DNA of 64,000 nucleotides from Cristatella mucedo (Eukaryota > Bryozoa > Phylactolaemata > Cristatellidae), in contig WPIO01000169.1 in the NCBI GenBank assembly GCA_009760855.2, positions 237,501 through 301,500 of the forward strand, given 5' to 3'. Positions 44,395 through 55,920 of this stretch are shown piece after piece. Made by a program: the position numbers and the translations under genes. The notes beneath the pieces are model-generated. The model did no database searches and had not been told where the DNA came from. It was given only the letters and a program-made list of their open reading frames with translations. Every line of letters starts with the position of its first letter. Positions within the stretch are counted from its first letter, which is position 1.

Positions 44395-44705
44395 ATGTAA
44401 TGTCGCGTATCTCCCGTCTGTAATCCCACAAAGCCACAAAGACTAAGTGGGTGTTACGCAGGAGAGTTTTATATAGCGCGCACACAGCCTAAGCGGCTTT
44501 CGGTACGCATTCGGTAGCCAACGGACTTCATCTCACGCAACAAAGAGAAAGTGAGAAGCATAGCAGAGCCAGGAGTGCAGTTGAGGTAGTGAGTAACACG
44601 GAAGTAGCAGCTCAGGAACACCGGTAAATATGTGCCACAGTCGGAAACTGGAGCGCAGTTGTCGTTGCGTGAGGATCGTGGAATCGAGTTCCGACTTGAG
44701 TAGGT
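44395..44705 (-). mobile_element. LINE-2f 3' end
   Basis: 'gtaatgtcgcgtatctcccg', 'gtgggtgttacgcaggagag', 'cagcctaagcggctttcggt' and 'gaggtagtgagtaacacgga' match the family's 3' end at 55921. Degraded after about 44700. Confidence 0.8.
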
Positions 44706-45285
44706 TGCTATTCCATTAAAAGTCGAAGAGATGCGGTCAACCGAACCCTTATTGCTAAGTAGCAAGTGACTGAATAGCCTGAAATAAGAAGATTTTAAGT
44801 TTCTCATTTCTACCGTGTAGCTCAAGAAAAAGTAAATGTGGATATGGAGACACATTTCCCTAGCCGAGACAGGAGCACAATAAAGGAATTCGAGAATCTA
44901 CTGCCAGCAACGTCTATCTACTGTCAGCAATTCCATGAAAGGAACAAGGCTACAAGGCAAAAATTAAGTGCAACGCAGGAAAGTTTTCCATAGCATTTCC
45001 ATTACCCATAATCCAAGCAGCTTTCCAGTACGCCAAAAGATTCCATTTCTTGAGAGAGTGAGAAGCACAAGCGAGTCAGACGGGCATTCGTGGAAGCAAG
45101 TACTGTGGACGTAACTGCCGAGAAATATAACTCTCTGTGGTGTCACTCAGAGCACTCGGTCCGCACATGGTAGACGTTATGATTCCGAGGTTCATTTCTG
45201 CTGAACATTCACGTACGATGAGACCGCTTGCAGGCGATGTCCGCCAAGCGGTGCACCGTGCAGAGGATCTGCATCTGATCTGTAT
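44706..45285. other. Mostly unrecognised; possible decayed LINE-2f
   Basis: 44960-45060 ('acgcaggaaagttttccata', 'gagagagtgagaagca') may be a very old LINE-2f 3' piece. No gene seen. Confidence 0.35.
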
Positions 45286-45815
45286 CTGTCTCTTCGTCTG
45301 TAACTGCACACAGCCGCACAGTCTGTGTGGCTGTGTTACAAGGGGGAGAGTTTTGTATCTAGCGCACTCACAGCCTAAGCGGCTATCGGTACGCATTCGG
45401 TAGCCAACATACTTCGTCTAACGCAACAATTAGAAAGGTGAGGAGAATAGCACAGTCAGGAGAGAGCAGCGGGGGTAGTGAGTAGCATGGAAGTAGCAGC
45501 TCAGGACGGCTGGAAAAGATGTGCCGCAGTCAGCAGTAGGCTGACAAATGTCTTTGCGTAAGAATTTTAGAAAAGAGTTTCACAGCCTAGGACCTGCAGA
45601 GTAAGAGCATCTGTTGCCAACATACTTTAAGTGAAACAATGGAACAGCTAACTTATTGTCCATACAGGACCCGAGGGCACGAGGCGTCTGAAACCAATGA
45701 AGCAGTTCAGCTAGGTACGAAGAAGCCAAGCCGTGGCTGGCCTTGTAGGTCAGAGTAAGAATTTTGTTCTGCATCGGTTGGTCAGCCCGGAGTCGTTGCA
45801 TAGCAAAGTAAACAC
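45286..45815 (-). mobile_element. LINE-2f 3' fragment with C-terminal coding piece
   Basis: Minus strand 45801-45580 reads LTYKASHGLASSYLAELLHW and LGSCMDNKLAVPLFH, matching the C-terminus of the 20193-21137 copy. The 3' end extends to about 45286. Confidence 0.85.
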
Positions 45816-46139
45816 GTAGCTGAACCTCTTGGATTTTTCTTTACCACTCTCGCAGGCATATTCATCCTCAGCTGCAGAGGCTTACATTTTTTACCTTGCC
45901 CATCCAAAACGAAATAGCAGTGGCCAAAGTGGTTTCGTAGGGATGACGGTACAGCCCCTGATAGTCATGCCAGTGGACTATACCATTCGATGTGGTATGC
46001 ACGTGGGAGGTGCTTTTGGAGATTGATCTGACACGAGGCAGTCAGGGTGTGCTTTTTAGTGATAGATGTGACACGGAAGCAGTCGCGGGAAGAGTGAAAT
46101 TCCGGTGGGGGAGAGGGGCGTTGAGAGAGTCGTGTTTCC

Positions 46140-46292
46140 CCTCGTGCCTCGTGCCTGGTGAACGGCCTTTGGGGGGACAGGTTCGAGTGCCGCAGTAGCG
46201 ATCCTATGCTCTTCACTGCAATCGATGGTGATAGCCGTCAAGGCTCTTCTGCAGTTATAAAAATATTAGGATGTTAAATCAGCCAAAATTTG
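46140..46292 (+). mobile_element. SINE-A, decayed
   Basis: 'acaggttcgagtgccgcagt', 'gcaatcgatggtgatagccg', 'tcaaggctcttctgcagtta' and 'gttaaatcagcc' follow SINE-A order. Confidence 0.65.
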
Positions 46293-46329
46293 TATCCTTT
46301 CTAGCCTCCGTACAATGGAATAGAGTTAT

Positions 46330-46622
46330 AAACGGAATGAAACAATAGTTCAAAATTGATGAGCGGACACACAGCCAGGTCACTTTGGTAGAAATCTTTT
46401 GCGATCGTGATATCTAGAACATGACTTCCAATGTGAGTTACGTGAAAATGCGTTCGATCAAGTCGAAATTCTTCAGACAGTCGAGAATTGAGCGAACGCG
46501 ACTGCTGCTAAGGTCATAAAGGTGAATGTTAAGTGTCCAGCAATCAGTAACAGACTGTCGCACAAGACTTACGGCGAGGAACTCCAAAAAATCTTCCATA
46601 AACAAGGTTAAGCAGTTATAAT
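46330..46622 (-). mobile_element. LINE-2f endonuclease fragment
   Basis: 'tgagcggacacacagccagg', 'cttcagacagtcgag' and 'aggtgaatgttaagtgtcca' align with 2310-2600, the endonuclease region containing GDFN, with several changes and no open frame. Confidence 0.7.
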
Positions 46623-46805
46623 AATAATAATAAATCCTAGCTGATTAAACAGCCTCTTTTTGTATAGCGACAGAAGAGCCTTTACGGCTATCACCACCGC
46701 TTGCAGCGGCGATAAAGGATCGCCCACCGCTGGAATCGAACCCACGACCTCGGGACCGAGGCCGTGAAAGCAACCGCCTTACCTAGTGCGTGCCATCACG
46801 GCTTT
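46623..46805 (-). mobile_element. SINE-A (minus), well preserved
   Basis: 'taataataataaatcctagc' tail, 'acagaagagcctttacggct', 'cgcccaccgctggaatcgaa' and 'accgccttacctagtgcgtg' to 'gccatcacggct'. It is inserted in LINE-2f debris. Confidence 0.88.
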
Positions 46806-46997
46806 AGAAGGAGTAAGTAGATTAAAACTGTGAGAAGCATGGTCAGCATGGCTGGGGATCCACTTAACAAGTAGATTTGGAAAATCTGACCCAGCAAAGT
46901 CAAGCATCCGGGAGGCCGTTTGAAGGATTGGGTCGGTAGCCAGCATGGGCAAAACGTTTTTGGTGACAGCTATTGCCGGCCAGTTGGCTGTGCAATT

Positions 46998-47072
46998 TAG
47001 AGCGCTCTCGTGTGAGTTCGTGTTCGTTGCAGAATTCTTCTGAAAACGAAGTTCTTGCGAACATTGTATATG
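46998..47072. repeat. Repeat shared with 33522-33597
   Basis: 'gagttcgtgttcgttgcaga' and 'acgaagttcttgcgaacatt' have a close counterpart near 33530-33597. It may be the 5' end of one of the LINE families. Confidence 0.6.
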
Positions 47073-48544
47073 GAAACGATACAGCTAAGACCTGTTTAAA
47101 GTTATTCCGACTGTTATTCGACCGTAGCGCGTAAGAAATTAAACGCCTATGGATATCTAAACGCTTATCGCTACGGGCTGCTGGGTCTCCCTCGCCTGCG
47201 GCAGCCTTAGCTACGCCGGAGGCTAGTAACCTGCACGTTATTTATGATCGTCAGCTGCTGTTATCGCTTCGTCATCGTAGATCAAATGCATTCCTAAAGC
47301 AGTTAAGGGAAGTAACTGAATGAGGCCAATGAACTGATCTGACGGCTAAACGTTATTTAATTGGGCAGTAGCCTAAGCACAGCAAAACGTTTACAGGACA
47401 TATAGTTAGTTAATCACTAGATTTTTTTTATTCCTTCTCCTTTCGATGCCTTAGTCCAACCAAACACCAGCGGAAGCGTTCCGCGAACATCGATTAGAAT
47501 CTTAAGCCAAAGGTCAATGCAGCGTGATAATGAGGGTGCATTCATATTCAAGTAAACCATGTTCATACTAAATCTAGCTATGCTGGTCGATTTACGGGTG
47601 CCGAGCATCTAGACGTGCTGGAATCCCGCGAGCTCTTGTCATCAGCTACCGCTACCGGCTGTTAGTCGGCGAGGCAGCCGAGGCGGTGTCGCGGCCGCCC
47701 AACCAGCGATGGCCCATCTAGGGTATCTATGTCGTAAGCAGACGAACCTGTCAAGGTCAAGGACGTCGGTAATGGCGCAGCCCGTGGCTATGCATGCGCT
47801 GGACGCCACCCGACGTTCGACCGAGTGGCCAGATAAATGATAAAACAAAGTTAAGAGGAGTATATGCGAGCTTCATGATCTCACACAGATACAGAGTGGA
47901 TTTGATTACTCGCCGTGAGTTTGATTCAAATTAGTTTTTACGTGCAACTTAATAGTTCATCGCAGCATCGTACGTTACGGTCTCGTTTGATTTGCAATGA
48001 CATTAAGAAACCGAAATTGCTACGTCAATTTCCTAAGATTTTCAGCGCTAACGTTGGAATATTGGCAGTATTCCACCACTCTTATCGCTTGTGCAGAACC
48101 AGCCAACAAAGTTTTGCAGGCTGCCGTCTTTGGCTGGTAAATTGCTCCGTACAGCAGCTAACAACCCTTTTGGATATCGAAATGAGAAGATGCTAAATCG
48201 TTTAGCCGCTAATCGCCCTAATAGATTTCTTAAGCTGCGTTGTGGGTTGTGAAGCGAATTTGGGGTTCATTCAACAGATGGTGCTGAATAGGAAGTTTCA
48301 GTAGCAAAGCTAGTTCCTTTTACGGCAACCTGCCGCATCCATTTTGCAAGCCTGCGAACTCGATGAACCGATGTAGAACTGGCTTGGCGCATGCTTTTTT
48401 ACAGAGCGGAAGAGAAACTGTTCGATTGAAGGTGAAATCGCACAAAAAGAACAGACAGATGGAAACATAGATAGAGCGGTAGATAGAGATAGGTAGATAG
48501 ATAGAAAACGTGAAAGAGCGAAGGTCAACTGATTTAGGGGCATC
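47073..48544. other. No supported gene
   Basis: Minus-strand frames at 47417-47608 and 47642-47848 look moderately protein-like, the second with a donor-like 'cag|gttcgt' near 47750. Neither was recognised and no linking acceptor was found. (GATA)n-like sequence occurs near 48480-48505. Confidence 0.4.
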
Positions 48545-48660
48545 ACTTATATAGCAGCAGAATAGTCTTAGTGGCCATCAGTCCCACTTGCAACGGACAA
48601 ATGAGTTTTCCGCTTCAGAACTAAAATCAACGGCCTGAGTCATGTGAAGAGTGATTATCC
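48545..48660 (-). mobile_element. SINE-A remnant
   Basis: 'tatagcagcagaatagtctt' and 'gtcccacttgcaacgg' are decayed SINE-A body sequence, similar to 26935-27062. Confidence 0.45.
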
Positions 48661-48734
48661 TTATCCTGAGGCTAAGACCCAAAGAAGTGGAAATTAGAGG
48701 TAGAGGGAAGGGAGTAAAAGAAAGCGTAAGCGAT

Positions 48735-48815
48735 AGTAATAATAAATATTATTATCATTATTATGCTAAATTAAATAAAGCGCCCTCAGGGAACTTAATC
48801 TCTTCCTAGAGTGAG
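48735..48815 (-). repeat. Short ATT unit (minus)
   Basis: ATA/ATT run, then 'aataaagcgccctcagggaa' and 'cttaatctcttcctag'. Confidence 0.7.
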
Positions 48816-48869
48816 AGTAAGATAGCGAGAGGAAGAGGGGAGAGTGAGAGAAAAAGGAAAAGACAGACA

Positions 48870-48936
48870 GTATGTGTGCGTGTGTGTGCGCGCGTGCGTG
48901 TGTGCGCGCGCGTGCGTGTGCATGTGCGTGTGGTAG
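48870..48936. repeat. (GT/GC)n alternating tract
   Basis: Alternating purine-pyrimidine 'gtgtgcgcgcgtgcgtgtgt' that could adopt Z-DNA. It lies about 110 bp before the first exon found of the Cys-rich membrane gene. Confidence 0.8.
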
Positions 48937-49047
48937 CTTGCTAACCCGACGCTGCTCTGAACGAGCCTAAGTATGTGTGCTTTAGGACTTCACATGTCAA
49001 ACACCACGGCTTATTGTAATAGTTGCGACTACTTTTTGCTGCTTTAG

Positions 49048-49190
49048 GGATGAATACGTCTAACACAGCAGTCCATGCTGCAGCTCATAATATTAACGCC
49101 CACTTTCCCGTGGCTGCAATTGTAATAATTGGCACGGCTGTTTATCTACTGGCTCTGGTTGTCGTGTTGTATTGCTGCAGACGTCTCACG
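49048..49190 (+). CDS. Cys-rich membrane gene, exon with ATG and TM helix
   Basis: Acceptor 'tttttgctgctttag', then GG ATG AAT. Donor CACG|gtgagagtcc is close to consensus. 47 codons, phase 0 out. The hydrophobic run and CCRR end are clear. Confidence 0.62.
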
Positions 49191-52100
49191 GTGAGAGTCC
49201 GGTCTCTTCCTCGCGCGGTTCTCTTTGCAGAAACCGAGACATTGTTCGAATTGTTCGCTGAATTCAGGTGTTAGTGAATGCTTGGCTATAACGAAGCCAC
49301 TAAACGCCGCCACCGCTTTAGTGTCTTGAGCAATGCTCGGCAACCGAGTCGCCGTCGACATGCACAGAGACATACTGGACATGGTGGTCCGAGTACTGGC
49401 AGCAAAATTGCAGCTGCCGCGCGCCCGAATTCTCGTCTATGGTGGACTTCCTCTGTCCGAAACGCAGGGTAAGGCACACCGTAATTCACGGTAGCGCATC
49501 AGTCGTGTTCGCAATTCTAGTGCTTTGATGTTTTTATGGCATAAGTAAAAGCCACGTTGTTGAGGATGATGGTGATGATGACGATGAGAATTTTTTTTAT
49601 TGCTCTTTACCTAAGAGAGAATGCAGCTCTTTTTTGGCACTTTAAATTATGTGAAAAAAATAATATCAACTGATTAATATACTCGTTAATTTCATTTAGG
49701 TTCTGTTAGTTTTTTCCTGTTTTGTTTCAAATGTTTTCAATTCAAAGAATTTAGTGATATCAATTGGTATAGAGCTTCAGGATTTAAACTGTCTAAGTAC
49801 TTAAGGTACGCTCTCTAAAGGTGTTGAGATTGGTTAGAGTCGCTGCTAAATGACCAGAGTCAGAAGAGAGGGTGGTATGACTCAACTCAGAGGAAGTTTG
49901 TGGTAGACGGGGAGCGAAAAGAGATTAAAAGTCTACTTATTATACTGCCTCAAGTCCGAGCACTTTTCCCCCCACTCGAGTTAAGGCCGATGGGAACCAG
50001 TGTATTTTGGAGGAAAAATAACAGTTTAGACTTTCCCAAAAACAAGCATAGTTTCCAAGTTTTGCACCATCTAACAGCGGCTCATAGCACATGCAGATAG
50101 TTTTCGAGGAGAGAGTTAAAAGAAAATAGGGACAGTATGTCACAAATGTATGGACCAGTTTGGCTACGATATCTATGCAAGCAGGTTTTTTTTTGAAATA
50201 TTACACCACTGAAAGTAGGCAGACTTGACTGTGAAGTTGATGTTGTCATCTTGCAAATTAATTTTGAAACGAGAGCCCATATTCCATGCAGAAGCTACGT
50301 GGGATAGGCCGGCCAGGTCAATTTTGATAGTCAGACTTCTCAATTTCTGAGTGATGCTTTCTATACAGTATATGTAAAGTGTCTAGAAAGAGATTCAGTT
50401 CTCTGAGGACGTTATACAAATGTGTTATTATTACTCATTTAAAATGACACGCTTCTATTACTCGAATAAAACGCTGCTGCTGAATACAAGCATGGAAATA
50501 TGATAGGCTTGGAATAAGGGTGTATGACTTCGCAGAAGCACATGAATAAAATTATAGCGACAGGTATATTGAAACCTAGTGGATATCAAGGTGGCAATGA
50601 TCACCTAATTTATTATTCTGATGCAAGGTAGTAGCCATGAGATTTCTCTGTATATTTCAACGCTGGCAGTGCCTACGTGCGTATGCCAATACAATTATGG
50701 CCAAGAGCTTGGTTAACTTATTCTATGGCCTTTTAACTCACCCGAACCAGTAAAGAGGCCGCAGTAGAAGTTAGCTGGATTACTGACACTCAGCTCTGAG
50801 GGTTAATCGTGAAGTGACTAGAAGCCTGGAGCACAGGCAACGATCTGAGCGTGCCTTACCAAAAATATTCGAAAGCGGGCATATTTGAGACCAGTTGCAA
50901 TTGTGTGACCGTTTAAACTCTTGGAGCTAAAAGCACAACCTTTACTCTTCAAAATGGAGCTCCAAATATTTTCACTCGTGTAGATTGAGTTACTATCGAG
51001 CTCGTGTATGGCCACAGCTAAGTCACACGAACGGAACGTTGGTCAGCCAAGAGCAGCGACGTGACGTTAGATGGACAGTTTGCTTGGATGACTGATTGTT
51101 TTATCATGGAGGTAGTCTGAACTGTCAAATAGCATCCGTAATCAACAAGTAGCTTTGTGATCTTGCGAAAAACTCTTAGCTTTAGTTAGCCATGCTGACT
51201 AGGTATTCACTCTCCGGATTATATGGTTGCCATGCCGAGCTGGTGCTCATGCCGAGCTGGTTTGGCCTAGCGGTTAAGGTGCTCGCCCCGACCAAGGTCT
51301 GACTGAGGTCGTGGGCTCGAGCCCCGAGGCATATGTGAAGCGCCTGAATAGATATTGAGTTCTCTTGGGGCGCTATATAAATGAATTATATTTATTATTA
51401 CTTTTTGGTTTACTCTCATCGTACGGAGAGGCTAGAATGATTACATATTCAAATCTAAAAGTGGCGCAGAAGGATTGGGAAGAGGTGGCTTTGAATGCAT
51501 GACTTTAGAAACTTAAATTTAGTGCTACAGCACCGTCAATGACCTGCTCGCGTTCAGGACCGATTTCGAAGACGAGCACTTAGTATTAATGGACAAGCGG
51601 CCTCTAAAAGACAGAGCAGCGCGCACTGCTCCGCTAGCCACTACTACTACTACCCAGTCCACGATCAAAAACGTTCTACTCCGTGCGGCTGGTCACCTGC
51701 TGGCAGTGCAGTTAGTGCAGCAAACTTTGAAATTGGGGGCCTTCGGTTCGAATTCGGCCGATGTTAAGATTTGTTGCCATCGCTTGAGATATCACCACAA
51801 ATGCAAGAACTAGCAGTGACTAAAGCCTTAAGAATACAGTGGTTCTGCGAAGCTTGCCGGCGGTCCTTAGACAGCAGCTCTGTGCAAACTCGGCTCGACG
51901 TGCACACATTGCAACGTTGGTTGCTTTTAATTTATCGCTCGTTCAGAGCAAATACGAACTTGCATGATCTATGGACTTGAGAGTGACTATGCACGGGACA
52001 ATGTTCACTCTCTAGACATAAAAAGAACGTGCTAGACAAGGTTCCGGAAGCCACTGCTGTAGGAGCTCTCGCTAACGAAGAACGAAGCGAGTGGTGACGA

Positions 52101-52836
52101 TGACGACGGCTGTATTGTTTCATATGCAGGCACCGCAAGCGGGTGAGCGTAAATACTGATTAAGCCATCTCGGAAGCAGCTCCGAAGCACCGGGTTGAGA
52201 AAAGAGATAGCGAACCTACAGGGCGACGCACAGGCAGAAAGTCGTTTGCTGCATACGACCGAAAACAAATACTAGCTGATTTAACAGCCTCTTTTTGTAT
52301 AGCGACAGAAGAGCCTTTATTGCTATAACCCCGCTTGCAGTGTCGATAAAGGATCGCCCACCACAGGATTCGAACCCACGACCTCGGGGCCGAGGTCGTG
52401 AAAAGCAACCGCCTTAAGCCGACCCGTTGCAATTACATTGAGCTTAGTTAGCTGATACAGCCCGACTGCAGTGCCTAACGAGCTGGCACGCGAGGCACCA
52501 GTTGGCCGGACGGAGTGGGGTGAGTCCGGGTGGGGTAGAACAACCTTGTGGCATGGCGACACCCACACTGCTGTAACTACTGAATTGCAGGTGCTACCTC
52601 GGCGACAGGTGCCTCCCCCAGTAGCTGTCTTTAGTGGCAAGCTTTAGGTAGCTCTAAGTTTAAGACTTTTCTGCTTGTAGAGAATGAACCTGCTAGACGT
52701 TATATGCTGTCAGCCGTGCATTCCTGATTGCTCAGATGGCTGTCATTGTGGTCCATGCAACTGCAACTTCAACTGCGAGTGCGACGACTTCAGCTGTCTC
52801 TGTCTTAAATGCACAGCCCGCCCCGTCGAGATGTGA
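49048..52836 (+). CDS. Small single-pass membrane protein with Cys-rich tail (three exons)
   Basis: Coding exons 49048-49190 (ATG 49050), 49322-49468 and 52681-52836 join at two phase-0 junctions, giving 147 residues. Residues 20-41 are strongly hydrophobic (VAAIVIIGTAVYLLALVVVL) and followed by YCCRR, a single transmembrane helix with a basic inner flank. The 19-residue N-terminus has no signal peptide. Exon 2 adds a Trp/Cys segment with YWTWWSEYWQQNCSC. Exon 3 adds 13 Cys in 51 residues. The family is not recognised. Cys spacing such as C-x-C-x(3)-C-x-C is loosely like I-mfa-type or metal-binding tails, but I would not assign it. A 5' UTR exon probably lies upstream because the ATG exon has an acceptor. 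More exons in the 3.2-kb second intron are possible. Confidence 0.6.
49322..49468 (+). CDS. Cys-rich membrane gene, Trp/Cys exon
   Basis: After a 131-bp intron ending 'cgccaccgctttag', 49 codons (CLEQCSATESPSTC..., six Cys and four Trp) end at CGCAGG|gtaagg, phase 0 both sides. No other reading of this segment is equally Cys/Trp-rich. A different plus frame (from 49278) and a minus frame are treated as shadows. Confidence 0.55.
50130..50365 (-). mobile_element. LINE-1f coding fragment, decayed
   Basis: 'gtcacaaatgtatggaccag', 'aggcagacttgactgtgaag' and 'caattttgatagtcagactt' align with 61105-61310. In intron 2 of the membrane gene. Confidence 0.7.
50372..50435 (+). repeat. Short ATT unit
   Basis: 'atgtaaagtgtctagaaaga' to 'ttatacaaatgtgttattat'. 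Confidence 0.7.
50436..51250. other. Intron sequence, nothing recognised
   Basis: AT-rich, no supported exon. Confidence 0.4.
51251..51402 (+). mobile_element. SINE-D, best preserved copy
   Basis: Box A region 'tggcctagcggttaaggtgc', box B 'ggtcgtgggctcgagcc', then 'tgaagcgcctgaatagatat' and the end 'ggggcgctatataaatg'. A partial duplication 'gccgagctggt' precedes it. tRNA-derived head fused to a tail whose 'gcgcctgaatagagattgag' resembles the LINE-1f end, so it may use that LINE's machinery. Confidence 0.85.
51403..52269. other. Intron sequence, nothing recognised
   Basis: No supported exon or repeat. Confidence 0.4.
52270..52428 (-). mobile_element. SINE-A (minus)
   Basis: 'actagctgatttaacagcct', 'gacagaagagcctttattgc', 'cccaccacaggattcgaacc' and 'gtgaaaagcaaccgcctta'. 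Confidence 0.85.
52681..52836 (+). CDS. Cys-rich membrane gene, last exon (Cys-rich tail)
   Basis: Acceptor 'gacttttctgcttgtag' with a clear pyrimidine tract, then AGA ATG AAC. It encodes MNLLDVICCQPCIPDCSDGC followed by a run with CNCNFNCEC and CLCLKC, ending TGA at 52834-52836. The 13 Cys in 51 codons are far above background. If read alone from its internal ATG it is a 50-residue peptide, so an independent small gene cannot be excluded. Confidence 0.6.
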   Translation, partial: RMNLLDVICCQPCIPDCSDGCHCGPCNCNFNCECDDFSCLCLKCTARPVEM

Positions 52837-54639
52837 GCTGCAACTCTGTTTCCGCCATTCGCTCCGGTAAATTTTTTTTTCTGGCTTACGCCTTCACTTG
52901 GCATTTAGGTGACGTCGGCCTCTGAATTGCAGCTCTTTAAGCTGTCGGCCTAGGCAGCCACCTGCGGCTGAGGTCTGTCCTTGGCCAGACAGCAATCAAT
53001 AGAGCTTAGTTAGCGGCAGAATGTGTTCTTCACAAGTGCCGCACGTGCGACCTTTAGAACGTGTTCAGTTCGTCACGATTGCCTAGCACGTGCCTTTTTA
53101 TTTAGTGCCGCTGTGAGACGATGCAGTTCCTGATCCATGGACATGGACGGTCTGCTTCACCTTTCTGTTGTTTTTTTCGGATCCGGAGGCGAGGTTATCT
53201 CGTTCTTGGTCCCCACACCCCGAACTCAGCACTTGGCTCGGCTGCACAAGTCGAACGTTGCCTCGCTAGCAACGCTAGAATCGTGGCTTTCTCTAGCGGT
53301 CTCCCCCATTCGACCGGTGAGCTCGACCGGCCACCACAGATCCGTTCCCCTCGGAATAGATTAGCTGACCTAATGAAACGATTTTTGGGTACTCATTTGT
53401 AAAGGGGACGAATTACATCGACATGTAACCTGAGAGATTAGTTCGTTTCTAGGAACATCTCTCAAAGCCTGCCATCACGCTTAAGTGGCGTGCACACACG
53501 TTCGGGTGGCTCGGCTGTGACACTGGGCTGTTCGGCCAATGAATGGCTCGATTGCCCGCGGGATTTGAACTCGGGAGTTCGAACTTCCGGATGTGTGGGT
53601 CGGCGAGAGCTTGGAAACCGAAACAGCTCAGACCAGCTAACGAGGGTAAATCGGCAGGAAGAGGATCTGGCAGCTGCAGTGACTGCTGACGGCAGGTGCA
53701 TTGCTGCTGCGGACGACTTCATGCCGACTGTGGAAACAGGATTCACGCCGACTGTGGAAACAGGATGCGGCGTGCAGGCAGAGGGTGCTTCGCACGATGC
53801 CAGAAACGACCACAATGCAGAGCTTTATTTACGAAGAACAGCAGCGAGAGTTTAGCTTCTAGCACAGGCTTGCAAGGCAAAGGGGATACGGGCTGGGTAA
53901 GAAGGAGACATTGACCTCGGTTGTGGCTTCGTGAGTGTCGGAGCTTGCTAGCGACTGCAAGTCTCGCGACTCTGAGCCGTCGGCGCAGCCTTAGCCTGAG
54001 CCGCCGGCGTCAGCGCTGCCATGCTGCCTGCGTATGGCAGCACCGCCTGGTAGGTCGTGCCTGGCCGTGTGCGTGAGCTAGCTCGAATCGACGGCAGACA
54101 GCCGTACCGTCTGGGCGCTAGCCGTGGCGGCGCTGCCTCTCGCCGCACGCTTACGGCTCGCCGGCCTTCGGCATTGTTCACAGCGAGTCGTCGCGTGCGG
54201 TGGACGCCTATTTTAGCATCTGCTAAGCGAGCGAGAGCGTGGCGCCGCTAGCGGAGGGCTCGTAAGTCGCTCCGGCCCCAGTGAGTCACAACCCAAGCGA
54301 AGAAACCGGAGTGTAACCTGGTTCAAAGTATCTCGAGGAAAGGATACTACTCAGTAGCGAAATGGCAGCGGTCGCCGACATGCCATTACTTCAAATTTTT
54401 CTCTTGCCGAGCAAATCATCGGGACTTTTGGGAAATTGGGACAGTTCGCGAAAAAGCGAAATTGTGTTGCTGCGTTTATTTTGAACCGGAGGCCGAGCTA
54501 TGGCCAAGGTAAGGCCGGCCCTAACCAGTTACCTACAAAGCATTATGCTTATTAATGCTGCTGCTAAGATTCGTGAACTATGCATTAACAAAAGAAAAAC
54601 ACCCCACCCAACCGCCGCGGTGGCCGGAACCACCAGCTT
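52837..54639. other. No supported gene
   Basis: Includes the membrane gene's presumed 3' UTR and a GC-rich stretch at 53930-54270. 'gactgtggaaacaggat' is tandemly duplicated near 53726-53766. No polyadenylation signal close to the stop was seen. Confidence 0.4.
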
Positions 54640-55920
54640 AGACGACGCTCGTTGGGCGGGAACTGCGTGCTGAGTACCTGCTCGTTTGGTATTCCTAGCA
54701 TTGTCTCCAACCGCTCAGCACGCTCCCCCACATGCGTCACTGTGAATCTCTCTAACTTAGTGGTCATCAGGCCTGTTATAACTCTATCGGCCCGACTTAA
54801 CGCTTGCCTTTGGAATCCTCGCTCAATGTGCAATAAACTTCTATAATAAGCGACCTTATTTTTAAAAAAGGTCTCGACCTGCTCGCCCTAACTGAAACAT
54901 GGCTAAAATCGATAAGCTTTCTGACTATTAAAGACGCAACCCCAACTGGTTTCTCATTCTTTCACACCCCTAGATCAATCCAAACAAAGGTGGAGTTGCT
55001 GTTATCGTGCTCTTGAAATTCAACTTCAAGCTATTTGCAGTACCCTCCAAGCAGTCTTTTGAGTCGCTGTCTTGGTCTCACCCAAAAACAAGCTACCGAT
55101 GGTGGCAGTAGTTTATCGATCACCAGGTACCAAATCATCCTTTATCTCAGATTTCTCCGATCCCATTTCGATTCTGTGTGCAAGAAATTGATCCTTCCTC
55201 GTTATGGGTGATTTCAGCGTTCACTTTAATAACTTATCTGACGCCTTCAGCACTGAATTTTGTGCATTTACTGACTCATTGTCTCTTGTGGCTCATGTGC
55301 ACGGCCCTACTCGCATCAAGGGTCACACACTCAACCAGATTTTCTCGTACAACTGCACTTTTGTCATCACCAATTATTACCAAATCCTGTTGATCTGTGT
55401 GACTACATGCAGACCTCATTCAATCTACTGTGTGTGTGTGTGCCCACCTCCTCCTTCTCTAAAACCACCTGTGAATCACGAAACCTCAAGACGCTTGACA
55501 TCGATGCTGTCCGTGCGAGAATATCTGCTTCGCCTCTGCTGCTCAGTCCCCTCTCCGATCTGTCATCATTAGTAGATAGCTACAACACGACACTAGCTGA
55601 CACGCTCGACGAGTTTGCACCTCTGACTAAGCGAACTGTTCGTCCTCGCCCAGACGGCCTATGGTTTACCACAGACATTAAACTAGCCAGGTCTACGAAG
55701 CGCAAGCTTGAAAAAGCATACAAAAGATCAGGACTGACTGTCCATCGACAAGCATACGAGGACTACTGTAGGTCGTACCAATCGATCCTAGCAAAGGCCA
55801 AGTCTAGCTTCTATAAAAAAATTGTTGAATCACAGATGCACAATCCAAAAATGCTGATGTCGACGATCAACCATCTCCTCAACCGCTCCCAGATTAGCTC
55901 CTTACCTGATGATCCTTGTG
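54640..55920 (+). mobile_element. LINE-1f, 5' part (endonuclease), host of a nested LINE-2f
   Basis: Plus strand shows ARLNACLWNPRSMCN near 54800, LLALTETW-like sequence near 54880, then MGDFSVHFNNLSDAFS (the GDF-N endonuclease block) in broken frames. An open frame 55407-55931 (TLADTLDEFAPLTKRTVRPR, SSFYKKIVESQ) is the linker before RT. It stops at SLPDDP where a LINE-2f interrupts; the same element resumes at 58285. Confidence 0.85.

Noticed and set aside
47417-47848. Two minus-strand frames that look moderately protein-like
   Set aside because: No linking splice sites in phase and no recognised family; kept only as a note.
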